Made by a program: the position numbers and the translations under genes. The notes under the pieces are model-generated. The model made no database searches. It had not been told where the DNA came from and saw only the letters and a list, made by a program, of their open reading frames with translations. A DNA stretch of 64,000 bases, taken from Brienomyrus brachyistius (Eukaryota > Chordata > Actinopteri > Osteoglossiformes > Mormyridae). The stretch lies in the NCBI RefSeq assembly GCF_023856365.1, contig NW_026042409.1:112001-176000 (forward strand), given 5' to 3'. Below are positions 27,250 through 40,348 of this stretch, in pieces (the first letter of the stretch is position 1; each line of letters opens with the position of its first letter).

Positions 27250-28340
27250 GAGTGCTCACAAGAATCCCTGCCTGTGCGATCTACGCTCTGAAACCTCAAA
27301 TTCGCCTGAAATATCGCGAGACTCTCTCTCATTGGCCGTGAGGGGAGCTTCGCTACCGATCGTTTACATTACCTGGTGACGCAGCTCGTTGGACAAGCCT
27401 TCTATTCTAACCCAGGTTATTACGTGATACTGGTTATTAATGAGTTCCATTTAAGTCACACATTAACAGACTCACGGTGTTTCGCAATTGAGTTTGAGCC
27501 GACCATTCAGCATAAAAATTGGTTAATAATCACAAGGCACAAGGTTTAAACTTATTCTGAGCACACAATTTAAACTTTTTATGACCGAACGTGCAGTGAA
27601 GAAGCGCTACTGTCAACTGGTTGCAAAAGTCGCACTCATGGCAATCTGAAGGCATTTAAGCGGGATCATATGGGCTTATTATAGTTATTTTTATTTCTAT
27701 TATTAGTAGTTATATTATTTTGTTTTATTTTCGGTGATTTCATTGTAGTTCTTTCGTATTAAACTGCAGTAAACTTTAACCCTATGTCTGACGAGATTCT
27801 CAGATGTAGCGCTTTGTTTCCAGGTTCAATTCGGACGAGTGTCTCCGTTTCTATATATCCTGGGAGAGATCTCTCTATTAGCGAACGGGAATACTTGTTA
27901 TGAGGTTCTAACCTAAATTATGTTGCGCTTGGACATAAGACCGATAGCTTAGTTACCTATCAGGATCATACTCGTATGTGTGTGCCTGCTTTAGACAAAG
28001 CAAGTTTAACACAACTTTGCGCTGTGAGCCAAGTGTGTGTCATTTAGAAATTGGGAGTCTCCTGTGCTTGAGACCCGCCGTGGTTAAGCACCATTTGCGA
28101 CGAGATATAGTGCACTCACAATTTAAATCTGTCGCCGTAACGCGTGCGCCGTCTCGCTTCAGTAATTGTTTTAAGGGGTGATGACGAAGATGACGAATTT
28201 ACTTTCCTGAAGAGGAGCAGGATGGGTCACGCGTTCTGTAAGATTTGTCTCCCACGGGGAAGGAACGATGTCAGTCAGCATGAAAAATCCAAGTCATTAG
28301 TGAATGACAGAGCCGCATGAGTGAACATGAAAAATTAATA
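27250..28340. other. Spacer without recognised gene
   Basis: Only short frames; nothing recognised. The unit 2 counterpart (about 45,860-46,955) is nearly identical. Confidence 0.4.
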
Positions 28341-28344
28341 GAAA

Positions 28345-28440
28345 ATAAATGACAAATGGTTATTTTATATTTTATATATTTTATATATTTATATTTATAT
28401 TATATTTTATATAATTTATATTATTTTATATTTCCTGTCT
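28345..28440. repeat. TATATTTTATAT low-complexity tract closing unit 1
   Basis: Irregular ATATTT runs. Similar tracts lie at 46,970-47,045, 49,757-49,820, 49,900-49,975 and 50,650-50,735, always next to unit junctions or tRNA-like copies. Confidence 0.85.
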
Positions 28441-28575
28441 TAAAATGTAAGGGATACTGGAGCCTGGTTGCGGTGGTGGGATGGCTCACGGCGGGTGCCG
28501 GAAAATTTCCTTTATTTTCAAATCCAAACCTTGACAGGTATGCTGCTGTTCCAAATCATGGGTGCATGTTACAAG

Positions 28576-28809
28576 TGTCCCCAAGATCAGGGTGCAGTTT
28601 ACTCTGCAACTCCAATGGAGGGGGACGGGGTTGTCCGTCAAGTTCACCGAACAGAGTTGCGTCCAGTACCACAGGGGGTTGTTATGTCAGGGGAAGATGT
28701 TCTGGTAATGTCTCCTGAGTCTGGGTTGCCCACAGGGGCAACAGAAATGGAATCGGATGAGGACTCTGTGATTTTACGGGGACAGGGCTGGTGGGAGGGG
28801 TCGCAATAG
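28576..28809 (+). pseudogene. Integrase tail fragment (copy in unit 2)
   Basis: Retains only the part from the block before VYSATPMEGDGVVRQVHR to the stop, because the 3.4-kb deletion ends inside the integrase remnant. Confidence 0.55.
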
Positions 28810-29032
28810 AGCATCCACAAGTAGGCCTCGTATAATGGAGGAGGTTATGTCCCCCCCGAGGTGTAGAGACCAGTTAAACGTTCGGTGAGGTCCACCACTG
28901 GTCATCATACCAACCCTTATAAGTTACCACGGTCAGTGAATGATCGTTCGGTTGGGGAGGAAGACCAGTGGTTTGGGGATAGAATTCTTAGCTGTGATCG
29001 TTGGGTCATCAATTTCATTTTGGGGGATGGAT

Positions 29033-29886
29033 TGTAGCCAGGCAATTATAGGCAGGTATAGGAACTGCAGTTCGGACTGGAGGCATAGCCGGGGCGAGAT
29101 GGCTGTGCATGTTCCGATGGTAGGGCATATTGGCAAAGGAGCAGGCACGGGAAAGACAGGCAGGGTCCTGATAGATTTGGTGGAGCATCGGCGGGCATAT
29201 TGAATTTGCAGTGTAGCAGCCTTTCTGTTTGCTTGTTTCAGGGGTGAACAATCTTATCCGCAAAGGGCCGGTGTGTATGCAGGTTTTCGCTGCAACTCCC
29301 TAATTAGATTTCTAATTAGAGGACTGATTAGCTGAAGAGTCCTCATACCTGGTTTTGAAGAGCTGACCTAAAGGTTACCCCAAAAACCTGTTTTTTTTTT
29401 GTTTGAATGGGGCAGTGAGTCATGGGGTAAACTACTGTTCTTTAGGGGTTTTCAAGGTGGAATTACGGGTCGATAATTTTAAGGATCAGGTTGTAAACCT
29501 CCCTGGTGTTGCTTTAATATGTTTTATCTGAGGTTGTATCGTGTATTATCAAGCCAGCCGGCTTAGTGGCCTCGGGAGCGGGGTTTAGTGGGAGCAGCTG
29601 GCTAGTTTTATTTTCTTTTTTGTTTGTGTCTTTTTCTTTGTTGTATGTATATTTTGGGTTCATTATTAGGCAGGCTGGGCCTTTTGGCACCTGTAGTCTG
29701 GGTGCTGGATTGCCCATAGGGGTCTTTTTTATTGCTGTGATTTGCTGTGTCATTCACTAGTGTGATTTGTGCTGGATGTGTTTTTAAGGTTGTGCTGTGG
29801 CGTGTACCTGAGCAAACTTTGGGCAACCTGTTCTCTTGTTGGCTTTATTGACAAAGGGTGGATTAGTCTAATTACGGCCTGCTACA
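29033..29886 (+). mobile_element. LTR-like segment, 854 bp (TGTAGC...GCTACA), unit 2
   Basis: The segment begins TGTAGCCAGG and ends CCTGCTACA, giving TG...CA ends within a 6-bp perfect inverted repeat. It is preceded directly by a purine run (TTTTGGGGGATGGAT) like a polypurine tract and, further upstream, by the integrase tail, as for a 3' LTR. Inside, CAGGGGTGAACAATCTTATC (29,239) through CTGACCTAAAGGTTACCCC is a widespread fish repeat, perhaps a nested hAT-like MITE. No second LTR was found, so confirmation needs a full element. Confidence 0.5.
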
Positions 29887-29989
29887 AATAGCTGCATATA
29901 ACGTATAAAAAAAATCACCTTATGGGTGCTCCGTAGGGTAGCAAGATCTTGAGTTTTTTTTACAGTACTCGGGTACGTTTTAAAATTTT

Positions 29990-30183
29990 CGACCAATCAG
30001 CAAACATTATTCTGACAGCATAGCTGGGAAACCAATGAAAAGTGAGTGCAACGTTCTAGAACTTGACTTCGGGTTGACGCTCCCTATAAAAGAGCTGGGT
30101 ACTGCTTCAAGGCGTTCAGTTGGCGCTACCTCCTGATAGAGTAGCACTGTACGGCTCTTGTTCCGTAAAACAACATCAAAAGG
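29990..30183 (+). promoter_or_regulatory. Promoter-like block: CCAAT boxes, palindromic heat-shock-type element, TATA box
   Basis: CCAAT at 29,993 and 30,032, the perfect palindrome GTTCTAGAAC at 30,053-30,062 (contains TTCnnGAA), and CTATAAAAG with TATAAA at 30,085. An ATG follows about 100 bp downstream at 30,184. The order and spacing are those of an RNA polymerase II, heat-shock-responsive promoter. Activity is untested. Confidence 0.5.
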
Positions 30184-30473
30184 ATGAAAAAAAAAACAAT
30201 ATTTAAAGAAGACGAAAAAAATCAATTTTTAAAGAAGACGAAAAAAACATCGTCTAAAAAAATAAGCCAAAAAAATAATATCCGAAGAAGGAAAAACATG
30301 CAAAGTAAAAAAAAAACAAACAAAAATAAAAAACAATATCCAAAGAAGAAGGAAAAAAACATCCAAAGGGAGAAAAGAAGAACTGAAGGGCCAACGAGGT
30401 AGGAGGAAATACAAATTTCGTTTCAGCACCGTTGGAGTGCCAAGCCGTGAAAAGCATTTGGCCAGAAGACAAG
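30184..30473 (+). pseudogene. Lysine-rich first-exon candidate, frame broken in unit 2
   Basis: From ATG 30,184 the frame is very Lys-rich. In unit 3 the same sequence (55,887-56,175) reads on to KYKFRFSTVGVPSREKHLAR and reaches a strong donor AAG|GTAAGT. Here a run of 10 A (9 in unit 3) near 30,306 shifts the frame and stops it early. I do not recognise the protein. The A-rich composition could make the frame fortuitous, but the promoter upstream and donor downstream argue for a real exon. Confidence 0.4.
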
Positions 30474-30479
30474 GTAAGT

Positions 30480-31470
30480 GTTGTATCTGTTATTTTAAAA
30501 CAGCGCTTTTCAAAATGCTGCTTTATAATCGTTTGAGATCGTTAGCCAGTGTGACAGCTGAAGGCTTTTTGAGTTTACCAACATAAAGTTTTATTTCTGT
30601 ATTAGGACATTGTCAGGAACAATGATGTGTTCATCGCTATGATGTGGTCAAAAAGCGATGCATTGAATCTTAGAAACATTTGTGATTTTTCAAACGATGC
30701 TTTTCCTTTTATTTAATCAGTAAAATTTCCATCGGTTTTATATAGTGCCCCTTGAAATATGTCTTTAGCTCATTTTCCGGGCATTTTACTAGAATGCATC
30801 CTGAGAAATACACAAGCTCTGCTGCATTTCCGTGCCTCGATGTTTAGTGCCGAGTATAATTGTTGCAGTTGCCTTTTATATATTCCATGAGACCTGTTGG
30901 TACCAAGAGAAGTGTGAGACTGTCAGGGTGAATTTATCATACAATCGCACGCATAAATACCTGAGGGTTGCCAGTCCTTTTGCGTTGTTACAGGAGGACT
31001 AGAGCTGACGAGTGTGTTTCTACACACTATCAAGGGCATTGTAGTACAGTTTTCTCAGGTGGGAGAATGCTGCCGATCTCCTATTTGACAATACAGCCCT
31101 TGATATATTAGAATATTACAGAACTAGAAGCCTTTTGCAAGGAAGAATGTGAGAAAATCCCAAGTACAAGAACTGAAAGCCTTTCAGCTGGCTATAAGAA
31201 GCGCTTGTAAGCTGTGATATCTGGCAGAGGAGGTGTTACTAAGTACTGATTACGTAGGGTGCCCAAACTTTTGCAGAGTGCCATAATAATGTTTTTATTT
31301 TGTAATTTTGTTCAATTTATGGCATAAAAAGTAACTATTCATCAATGTTTGCTGAAAATATTGTGTATTTTTCCCCCAGTTCCTAAAGAGACTGTATTAA
31401 CTGATATTGTTGCTTTTGTAATTGAAAAGATGTTATTTGTCAAGGGGTGCCAAACCTTTGCATAAGACTG
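30480..31470. other. Spacer with a two-copy repeat motif
   Basis: No ORF of note. GGGTGCCCAAACTTTTGCA (about 31,258) and GGGGTGCCAAACCTTTGCAT (about 31,443) are a diverged direct pair; similar sequence is common in vertebrate interspersed repeats, family unknown to me. Confidence 0.4.
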
Positions 31471-31474
31471 TACA

Positions 31475-31689
31475 CAGTGTGTGTATGTGTTTATGTGAGT
31501 GTGTGTCTGTGTGTGTGTGTGTATATATATATATGTGTGTGTGTGTATATATTTCTGTATATGCATGTGTATATATATATTTATATATAGTTCACACACA
31601 TTCAAACTTATTTGAATACACATTCAAAATTATTTTTATTATTATTATTTTCGTTTTTTTTTTTTTTTGTGTTTTAAAATTTTTTATTT
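31475..31689. repeat. GT/AT microsatellite and T-rich run
   Basis: (GT)n, (TA)n and T15-type runs leading into the satellite. In unit 3 (57,178-57,400) the TA part is longer. Confidence 0.85.
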
Positions 31690-32533
31690 TTGCAATGGAA
31701 ATAAAAATAAAGCAGTCCTCCGTAGAGGAGGGGTGGTGGAGGGAATATATATATATATATACATATATATAAAATAATTGTCACACAACTGGGGTGACAT
31801 GCCTTTCCTGCTCACCCAATTTTAGTGCACTTTAGTTATGCATAATGACCTTCTAGTCTCGATACACCCATATATATATATGTATATATATATATAGTTT
31901 TTTTTGTTTTTTTTTTTGCAATAGACAATAAAAATAACGCAGTTCTCCATAAAGGAGGGATGGTGGATGGAATATATATATACATATATATAAAATAATT
32001 GTCACACAACCTGGGTGACATGCCTTGCCTGCTCACCCAGTTTTAGTGCACCTTAGTTATTCATAATGACCATCTAGTCTCGATACACCCATAAATATAT
32101 ATGTATATATATATAGTTTTTTTTGTTTTTTTTTTTGCAATAGACAATAAAAATAACGCAGTTCTCCATAAAGGAGGGATGGTGGATGGAATATATATAT
32201 ACATATATATAAAATAATTGTCACACAACTTGGGTGACATGCCTTGCCTGCTCACCCAATTTTAGTGCAACTTAGTTATCCATAATGACCAACTAGTCTC
32301 GATACACCCATATATATATATATATGTACATATATATATAGTTTTTTAATTAGCAATAGAAAAGAAAAATAACGCAGTTCTCCGTAAAGGAGGGATGGTG
32401 GATGGAATATATATATATATATATATACATTTATATAAAATAATTGTCACACAACCTGGGTGACATGCCTTGCCTGCTCACCCAATTTTAGTGCACCTTA
32501 GTTATCCATACTGACCATCTAGTCTCGACACAC

Positions 32534-32580
<47 letters not shown>

Positions 32581-32882
32581 GATATTTTTTCTTTTTCTTG
32601 TGTTTTTTTTTCGCAATGGATATTAAAAATAAAGCAGTCCTCCGTAAAGGAGGGGTGGTGGAGGGAATATATATATACATATATATATAAAATAATTGTC
32701 ACACAACCTGGGTGACATGCCTTGCCTGCTCACCCAATTTTAGTGCAACTTAGTTATCCATAATGACCAACTAGTCTCGATACACCCATATATATATATA
32801 TATATGTACATATATATAGTTTTTTTATTAGCAATAGAAAAGAAAAATAACGCAGTTCTCCGTACAGGAGGGATGGTGGATG

Positions 32883-32946
<64 letters not shown>

Positions 32947-33049
32947 TTATATAAAATAATTGTCACACAACCTGGGTGACATGCCTTGCCTGCTCACCCA
33001 ATTTTAGTGCACCTCAGTTATCCATACTGACCATCTAGTCTCGACACAC

Positions 33050-33094
<45 letters not shown>

Positions 33095-33398
33095 GATATT
33101 TTTTCTTTTTCTTGTGTTTTTTTTTCGCAATGGATATTAAAAATAAAGCAGTCCTCCGTAAAGGAGGGGTGGTGGAGGGAATATATATATACATTTATAT
33201 AAAATAATTGTCACACAACTGGGGAGACATGCCTTGCCTGCTCACCCAATTTTAGTGCACCTTAGTTATCCATAATGACCAACTAGTCTCGATACACCCA
33301 TAAATATATATATATATATATGTACATATATATAGTTTTTTTATTAGCAATAGAAAAGAAAAATAACGCAGTTCTCCGTAAAGGAGGGATGGTGGATG

Positions 33399-33470
<72 letters not shown>

Positions 33471-33573
33471 TTATATAAAATAATTGTCACACAACCTGGG
33501 TGACATGCCTTGCCTGCTCACCCAATTTTAGTGCACTTTAGTTATCCATACTGACCATCTAGTCTCGACACAC

Positions 33574-33620
<47 letters not shown>

Positions 33621-34544
33621 GATATTTTTTCTTTTTCTTGTGTTTTTTTTTCGCAATGGATATTAAAAATAAAGCAGTCCTCCGTAAAGGAGGGATGGTG
33701 GATGGAATATATATATAAAATAATTGTCACACAACCGGGGTGACATGCCTTGCCTGCTCACCCAATTTTAGTGCACCTTAGTTATTCATAATGACCATCT
33801 AGTCTCGATACACCCATAAATATATATGTATATATATATAGTTTTTTTATTAGCAATAGAAAAGAAAAATAACGCAGTTCTCCGTAAAGGAGGGATGGTG
33901 GATGGAATATATATATATATATATACATTTATATAAAATAATTGTCACACAACCTTGCCTTGCCTGCTCACCCAATTTTAGTGCACTTTAGTTATCCATA
34001 ATGACCATCTAGTCTCGATACACCCATGAATATATATGTATATATATAGTTTTTTTTTTTTCGCAATGGACAATAAAAATAACGCAGTTCTCCGTAAAGG
34101 AGGGATGGTGGATGGAATATATATATAAAATAATTGTCACACAACCGGGGTGACATGCCTTGCCTGCTCACCCAATTTTAGTGCACCTTAGTTATTCATA
34201 ATGACCATCTAGTCTCGATACACCCATAAATATATATGTATATATATGTATTGTTTTTTTTTTTTTTTTTTTTTGCAATAGACAATAAAAATAGCGCAGT
34301 TCTCCATAAAGGAGGGATGGTGGATGGAATATATATATACATATATATAAAATAATTGTCACACAACCTGGGTGACATGCCTTGCCTGCTCACCCAATTT
34401 TAGTGCAACTTAGTTATCCATAATGACCAACTAGTCTCGATACACCCATATATATATATATATATATGTACATATATATAGTTTTTTTATTAGCAATAGA
34501 AAAGAAAAATAACACAGTTCTCCGTAAAGGAGGGATGGTGGATG

Positions 34545-34598
<54 letters not shown>

Positions 34599-34703
34599 TT
34601 ATATAAAATAATTGTCACACAACCTGGGTGACATGCCTTGCCTGCTCACCCAATTTTAGTGCACTTTAATTATCCATACTGACCATCTAGTCTCGACACA
34701 CCC

Positions 34704-34738
<35 letters not shown>

Positions 34739-35022
34739 GATATTTTTTCTTTTTCTTGTGTTTTTTTTTCGCAATGGATATTAAAAATAAAGCAGTCCTC
34801 CGTAAAGGAGGGATGGTGGATGGAATATATATATAAAATAATTGTCACACAACCGGGGTGACATGCCTTGCCTGCTCACCCAATTTTAGTGCACCTTAGT
34901 TATTCATAATGACCATCTAGTCTCGATACACCCATAAATATATATGTATATATATATAGTTTTTTTATTAGCAATAAAAAAGAAAAATAACGCAGTTCTC
35001 CGTAAAGGAGGGATGGTGGATG

Positions 35023-35068
<46 letters not shown>

Positions 35069-35180
35069 TTATATAAAATAATTGTCACACAACCTGGGTG
35101 ACATGCCTTGCCTGCTCACCCAATTTTAGTGCACTTTAGTTATCCAGAATGACCATCTAGTCTCGATACACCCATGAATA

Positions 35181-35229
<49 letters not shown>

Positions 35230-35416
35230 TTTCTGTTTTTTTTTTGCAATAGACAATAAAAATAACGCAGTTCTCCATAAAGGAGGGATGGTGGATGGAA
35301 TATGTATATGCATATATATAAAATAATTGTCACACAACCTGGGTGACATGCCTTGCCTGCTCACCCAATTTTAGTGCACCTTAGTTATCCATACTGACCA
35401 TCTAGTCTCGATACAC

Positions 35417-35473
<57 letters not shown>

Positions 35474-35685
35474 CATATATATAGTTTTTTTATTAGCAAT
35501 AGAAAAGAAAAATAACGCAGTTCTCCGTAAAGGAGGGATGGTGGATGGAATATATATATATATATATATACATTTATATAAAATAATTGTCACACAACCT
35601 GGGTGACATGCCTTGCCTGCTCACCCAGTTTTAGTGCACCTTAGTTATCCATAATGACCATCTAGTCTCGATACACCCATAAATA

Positions 35686-35717
<32 letters not shown>

Positions 35718-35926
35718 GTTTTTTTATTTTTTTCGTAATGGACAATAAAAATAACGCAGTTCTCTGTAAAGGAGGGATGGTGGATGGAATATATATATAC
35801 ATATATACATTTATATAAAATAATTGTCACACAACCTGGGTGACATGCCTTGCCTGCTCACCCAGTTTTAGTGCACCTTAGTTATCCATACTGACCATCT
35901 AGTCTCGATACACCCATAAATATATA
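31690..35926. repeat. Satellite array 2: about 18 monomers
   Basis: Same monomer as array 1. The last nine monomers repeat the type order seen in array 1; the first two carry a GTTTTTTTTGTTTTTTTTTT type seen elsewhere only at the start of array 3. Confidence 0.93.
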
Positions 35927-37097
35927 TACTGAACAAAAATATAAACGCAACACTCTTGTTTCTGCTCCCATTTTTCATGAGATGGACTTAAAGACCTACA
36001 ATTCATTCCAGATACACAATATTACCATTTCTCTCAAACATTTCTCACAAATCAGTCTAAATGTGTGATAGTGAGCACTTCTGCTTTGCTGAGATAATCC
36101 ATCCCACCTCACAGGTGTGCCACATCAAGATGCTGATCTGACATCATGGGTAGTGCACAGGTGTACCTTATACTGCCCACAATAAATGGCCACCCTGGAA
36201 TGTGCAGTTTTTTGCTTTATTGGGGGTCTGGGGACTCAGAACCGGTCAGTATCTGGTGTGACCACCATTTGCCTCATACAATGCAACACATCTTCTTCGC
36301 ATAGAGTTTATCAGATTGTCAATTGTGGCCTGTGGAATGTTGGTCCACTCCTCTTCAATGGCTGTGCGAAGTTGTTGGATATTAGTGGGAACTGGTACAC
36401 GCTGTCGTATACGCCGGTCAAGCACATCCCAAACATGCTCAACGGGTGACATGTCCGGTGAGTATGCTGGCCATGCAAGAACTGGGACATTTTCAGCTTC
36501 CAAGAACTGTGTACAGATCCTTGCAACATGGGGCCGTGCATCATCTGTCTGAGTGGCTGGTCTCAGACGATCTTGGAGGTGAACCTGCTGGATGTGGAGG
36601 TCCTGGGCTGGTGTGGTTACACGTGGTCTGCGGTTGTGAGGCCGGTTGGATGTACTGCCATATTCTCTGAAACGCCTTTGGAGACGGCTTATGGTTGAGA
36701 AATGAACATTCAATGCACGAGCAACAGATCTGGTTGACATTCCTGCTGTCAGCATGCCAATTGCACGCTCCCTCAATGCTTGTGGCATCTGTGGCATTTT
36801 GCTGTGAGACAAAACTGCACATTCCAGGGTGGCCTTTTATTGTGGGCAGTATAAGGTACACCTGTGCACTACCCATGATGTCAGATCAGCATCTTGATGT
36901 GGCACACCTGTGAGGTGGGATGGATTATCTCAGCAAAGCAGAAGTGCTCACTATCACACATTTAGACTGATTTGTGAGAAATGTTTGAGAGAAATGGTAA
37001 TATTGTGTATCTGGAATGAATTGTAGATCTTTAAGTCCATCTCATGAAAAATGGGAGCAAAAACAAAAGTGTTGCGTTTATATTTTTGTTCAGTGTA
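35927..37097 (-). mobile_element. Tc1-like remnant, copy 2
   Basis: Same ends and same satellite insertion point as copy 1. Differs at AATAAATGGCC (36,183) where copies 1 and 3 have AATAAAAGGCC. Confidence 0.88.
36246..36812 (-). pseudogene. Truncated Tc1-like transposase, copy 2
   Basis: Translation identical to copy 1, lacking the first catalytic Asp region. Confidence 0.85.
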
Positions 37098-37110
37098 TGT
37101 ATATGTATAC

Positions 37111-38365
37111 ATATAGTTTTTTTTGTGTTTGTGAAAACGGGTCTTTAATCGGGGAAACGGAGCGGGTAGAGCAGGACGGAACGCAGGCATTGACAAACTA
37201 CAATGACGGACAGGGCAAACAGGTAAGACCAGGACTTAAAATAGGTCATGACTAATCAAAGTAATCGGGCAAAGCAGGAGACGATCAGGGAAGCACACGT
37301 GGGTAATCAGGGGGCGTGGCACACACGAGGAGCGGACAAGCCGGGCATATATGTATATCTATATAAAACCTCATTAATGAGGGACAGGGAACAGAACGGA
37401 CAGACAGAACTGGCACAGGGGAAGGAGCCAGGACAAGACTTGACATAAGACAGGAAAGGCAGAGAAACAGATCAGAAAGGGGGACACGGAGGGAACAGGC
37501 AGGACAAAAGGACCGGGAGTGAACGAAGGGAACATCGGGGAAAGAGGAGCAGAAGCCAGAGGGACGAGGGACAAAGAGAGGAGGGACAGAGACAGGAGGA
37601 ACAAAGCGAGGGGGAGCAGAGGCAGGAGGGACAAAGACGGGAGGCCAGGGAGAGAAGGAGGGGGAACCAAGAGGAGCCCGAGGGAGACCCAGCGGGCGAC
37701 GGGAGGCAGCCGGAAGGGCTGCAGGCGGCCGGGAGGCCGGAGCCGGAGGGGCCGAGGAGACGGGGGTGAGGGACAGACGCAGGGACGAAGGAGGGAGTCG
37801 GAGGGGAGACCAGGGAAGGGGACGAAGGAGCTGGAAGGGACCCTGGCGAGGGCAAGGAGAGAGGGGGAGCCGCAGCAGACGGCGACGTCCTCCGACACGC
37901 CAGAGCGGGAGGACCAGCAGGCGAATGAGGAGCCGCCGTCGGGGGGCCCGCAGGCAACCGATAAGACGCCGGAGGAGGGACCGAGGCAGGGCGACGAGGC
38001 CGCGGAGGGGGACCCGCAGACGACAGCCGACCCGGAGGGCCAGGACCCGCAGGTGCCGACCAAGCCCTAGCGCCGGCGAGGGAGGGCGAGCCAGGGGGCT
38101 GGGCGGGTGGGACCCCAGCCGTGCGTCTGTGTCCTCTCCCCTTATGGGACACAGACATAAGGACCTGCGGCCGGGGTCGGGCTCGTCGGGGTGAGGGTAC
38201 CAGAGTCACAGGGGGAGAAGGGACTGGAGTGGGGCCAGGGACTGGAGCTGCAGGCTGCAGAGGGGGCGCCTGCCCGGGAGCTGCAGGCAGGGAAAGCGCC
38301 TCGGACGTGGGCGCGGTAGCTGCAGGCAGCGGAGACGGCTGCTCGGGCTCTGGGGCCGCAGGGGG
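37111..38365. repeat. GC-rich, purine-strand block, copy 2
   Basis: As copy 1 but with one extra G near 37,764 (CGGGGGTGAGG), which breaks the long minus frame into 298 and 229 codons. This tells against coding function. Confidence 0.6.
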
Positions 38366-38392
38366 CACTTATTTTATTATATAAAATAAGTG
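38366..38392. repeat. 12-bp hairpin, copy 2
   Basis: Arms as in copy 1. Confidence 0.9.
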
Positions 38393-38431
38393 TCACACAA
38401 CCGGGGTGACATGCCTTGCCTGCTTGTGGGA

Positions 38432-38880
38432 TGAGGAAGACTCAGGGACTGGAAATGGGATTAAAACTGAAGATGTGCTCATTCCTTTGTGTATTTACAA
38501 ATTTTCCTTCCGTCAGACATGAGGAGTTTGCTGCTATATTTGGCACTAATAGAGATTCTGATGCTGCTATTTTTATTGTCTATTAGTTTGTTATTATTTA
38601 CAAGTTCTGTTGTGTTTTTGCATTTTTCTCTTCTGGTTAATTAACTGCTGTCTGTTTGCTGTGAAGTATGAGTGTGGTGAGTAAGACTCAGGGACTGGAA
38701 GTGGGATTACAACTAAAGATAACATGCTTATTCCTTTTTGTATTGTTTACAAATTTCCTTCCGTCAAACATGAGGAGTTTGCTGCTATATTGTGCACTAA
38801 CAGAGATTCTGATGCTGCTATTTTTATTGTTTATAAATGTGTTATTGTTTCCAAGTTGAGTATTCAATAAATGCTAAATT
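38432..38880. repeat. Two-copy degenerate tandem repeat, unit 2
   Basis: As unit 1, with the shorter form TTTCCAAGTTGAGTATTCAA near 38,850 shared with unit 3. Confidence 0.8.
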
Positions 38881-39254
38881 GAGAAATTTTGTGTATCGTT
38901 TGTTATTATTAGTGTGATATTTTACCATGCAAATAGAGGGGAAAACGTCCAATTATCGGCCAAAAAAAATCAGCAGCATATATCGGCCATCGCCTGACCC
39001 TTGACTTGAAAAACCCATATCGGTCGACCTCTAGTAACAGTACATTCTGTCCAATTCATCCATCGAGTTAAGTCACACACCCACTTGAGGGGGCACTCCG
39101 GCAGACGTGAGGATGGGGATGTTCTTTCCGCTATAACATCCACTGCAGAAGTACATCTCGCTCCTGTTCACAGGGCTTACTTCAATGATGAAGCAGGGCT
39201 GGTTGTCTGGACAAGAAGTTGTCCTGCTGCTGGGTCTCGGTGCCGTTTTTCCAC

Positions 39255-39362
39255 CTAAGCTTGAAGGTGGAAATGTGTTCCAACTTGGTCCCTGGGACTG
39301 CAGCATAGCCAAACATCGCGAGCAGCGTCGGCCACACCCACCACCAGAACCATCACACCGTC
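39255..39362 (-). pseudogene. Chemerin-like gene, candidate last exon (copy 2)
   Basis: Sequence as in copy 1; same uncertainty of frame and limits. Confidence 0.3.
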
Positions 39363-40348
39363 CTATACACATAAAGAAGAACTAAAACATAGAGTGTTGT
39401 GACAATCTATGCGTTAATGTTTGGCAGCATAGGTGATTCATTAAAATTATACCGAAGAATGGAAAATGTGATATTTAGAATATTTTTTGCCATTTAGTAG
39501 CTAATTTAAGCACTTACCCAATGCCTCAATTTGTTTTAGGTCAGTAATGTCTGAGCCAAAAGAATGAATGTATGAATTTAATACAATTCACCCACTCCCA
39601 CCCACACACAAATCTGAAATTCAATTTAAGACACTTCTTAAACATTAGTGCATTAACAAAAAAGGAAAATCTTAAGAGATTCAGTAGGATTTTCTATGTT
39701 AGACTTAAGCTAATAGTTCAATAGTTTTTACATATTTCAATATACCAATTTGACTTTAATGTTGAAACAGATGCTAAAACATGGAATAATTTCATAACTA
39801 GAGAAACATGTTATTCACAAACACTAGCAAAGGTAGCTTATAGTTAAGCTTACTTAAGTCAGCAAGTCAGGCTACAGTGTGTAAGAATAGTCGTAAACGA
39901 TAATTTGTCTCAGTCTTACATGACAGAATAAGTAAACAGAAAATATAAAATGGCTGAAACAGCGTCATTAACGCCAGCTACAGTAGAGGCGCAGAAAAGG
40001 TGTCATGACTGAAGTATTCCCAAACTCTGGAAGACCGTATGCGAGCCTTTTTTGCCGCGTGTTTCTCCAGAGGCTCCGGAGCTCCGCTGGTTGACACAGC
40101 CATGTTGGTTCATGTGCAGGGGGACGAGCGGCAAATTTCTTTTTTGCAGGGTGGTAGGTGATGTCTCATTAATATTTATTAATTTACTTACAAAATGGTG
40201 CGGCACTGCATCCAAGCCTGCGGCACTCAGAGTCACAAATACAGTGGAAACCATTTGTAGTAATTACGTCTGTCTGGCTGATTTCCAACTAATTGATATT
40301 TGTATATTTATTACATGAATATAAGGTAATATAAGGTAATAGAAGAGG

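Larger units (their letters stand above)
10336..28452. repeat. Tandem segmental array, unit 1 (left-truncated, about 18.1 kb)
   Basis: Sequence from 10,336 onward recurs as a block at 50,801, and its later parts recur at 38-47 kb and 59-64 kb in the same order and orientation. The left edge is sharp: before 10,336 the sequence is unique in the window; in other units the match continues leftward with TACTGGAGCCTGGTTGCGG. This unit lacks the LTR and promoter-like block found in units 2 and 3. Confidence 0.9.
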
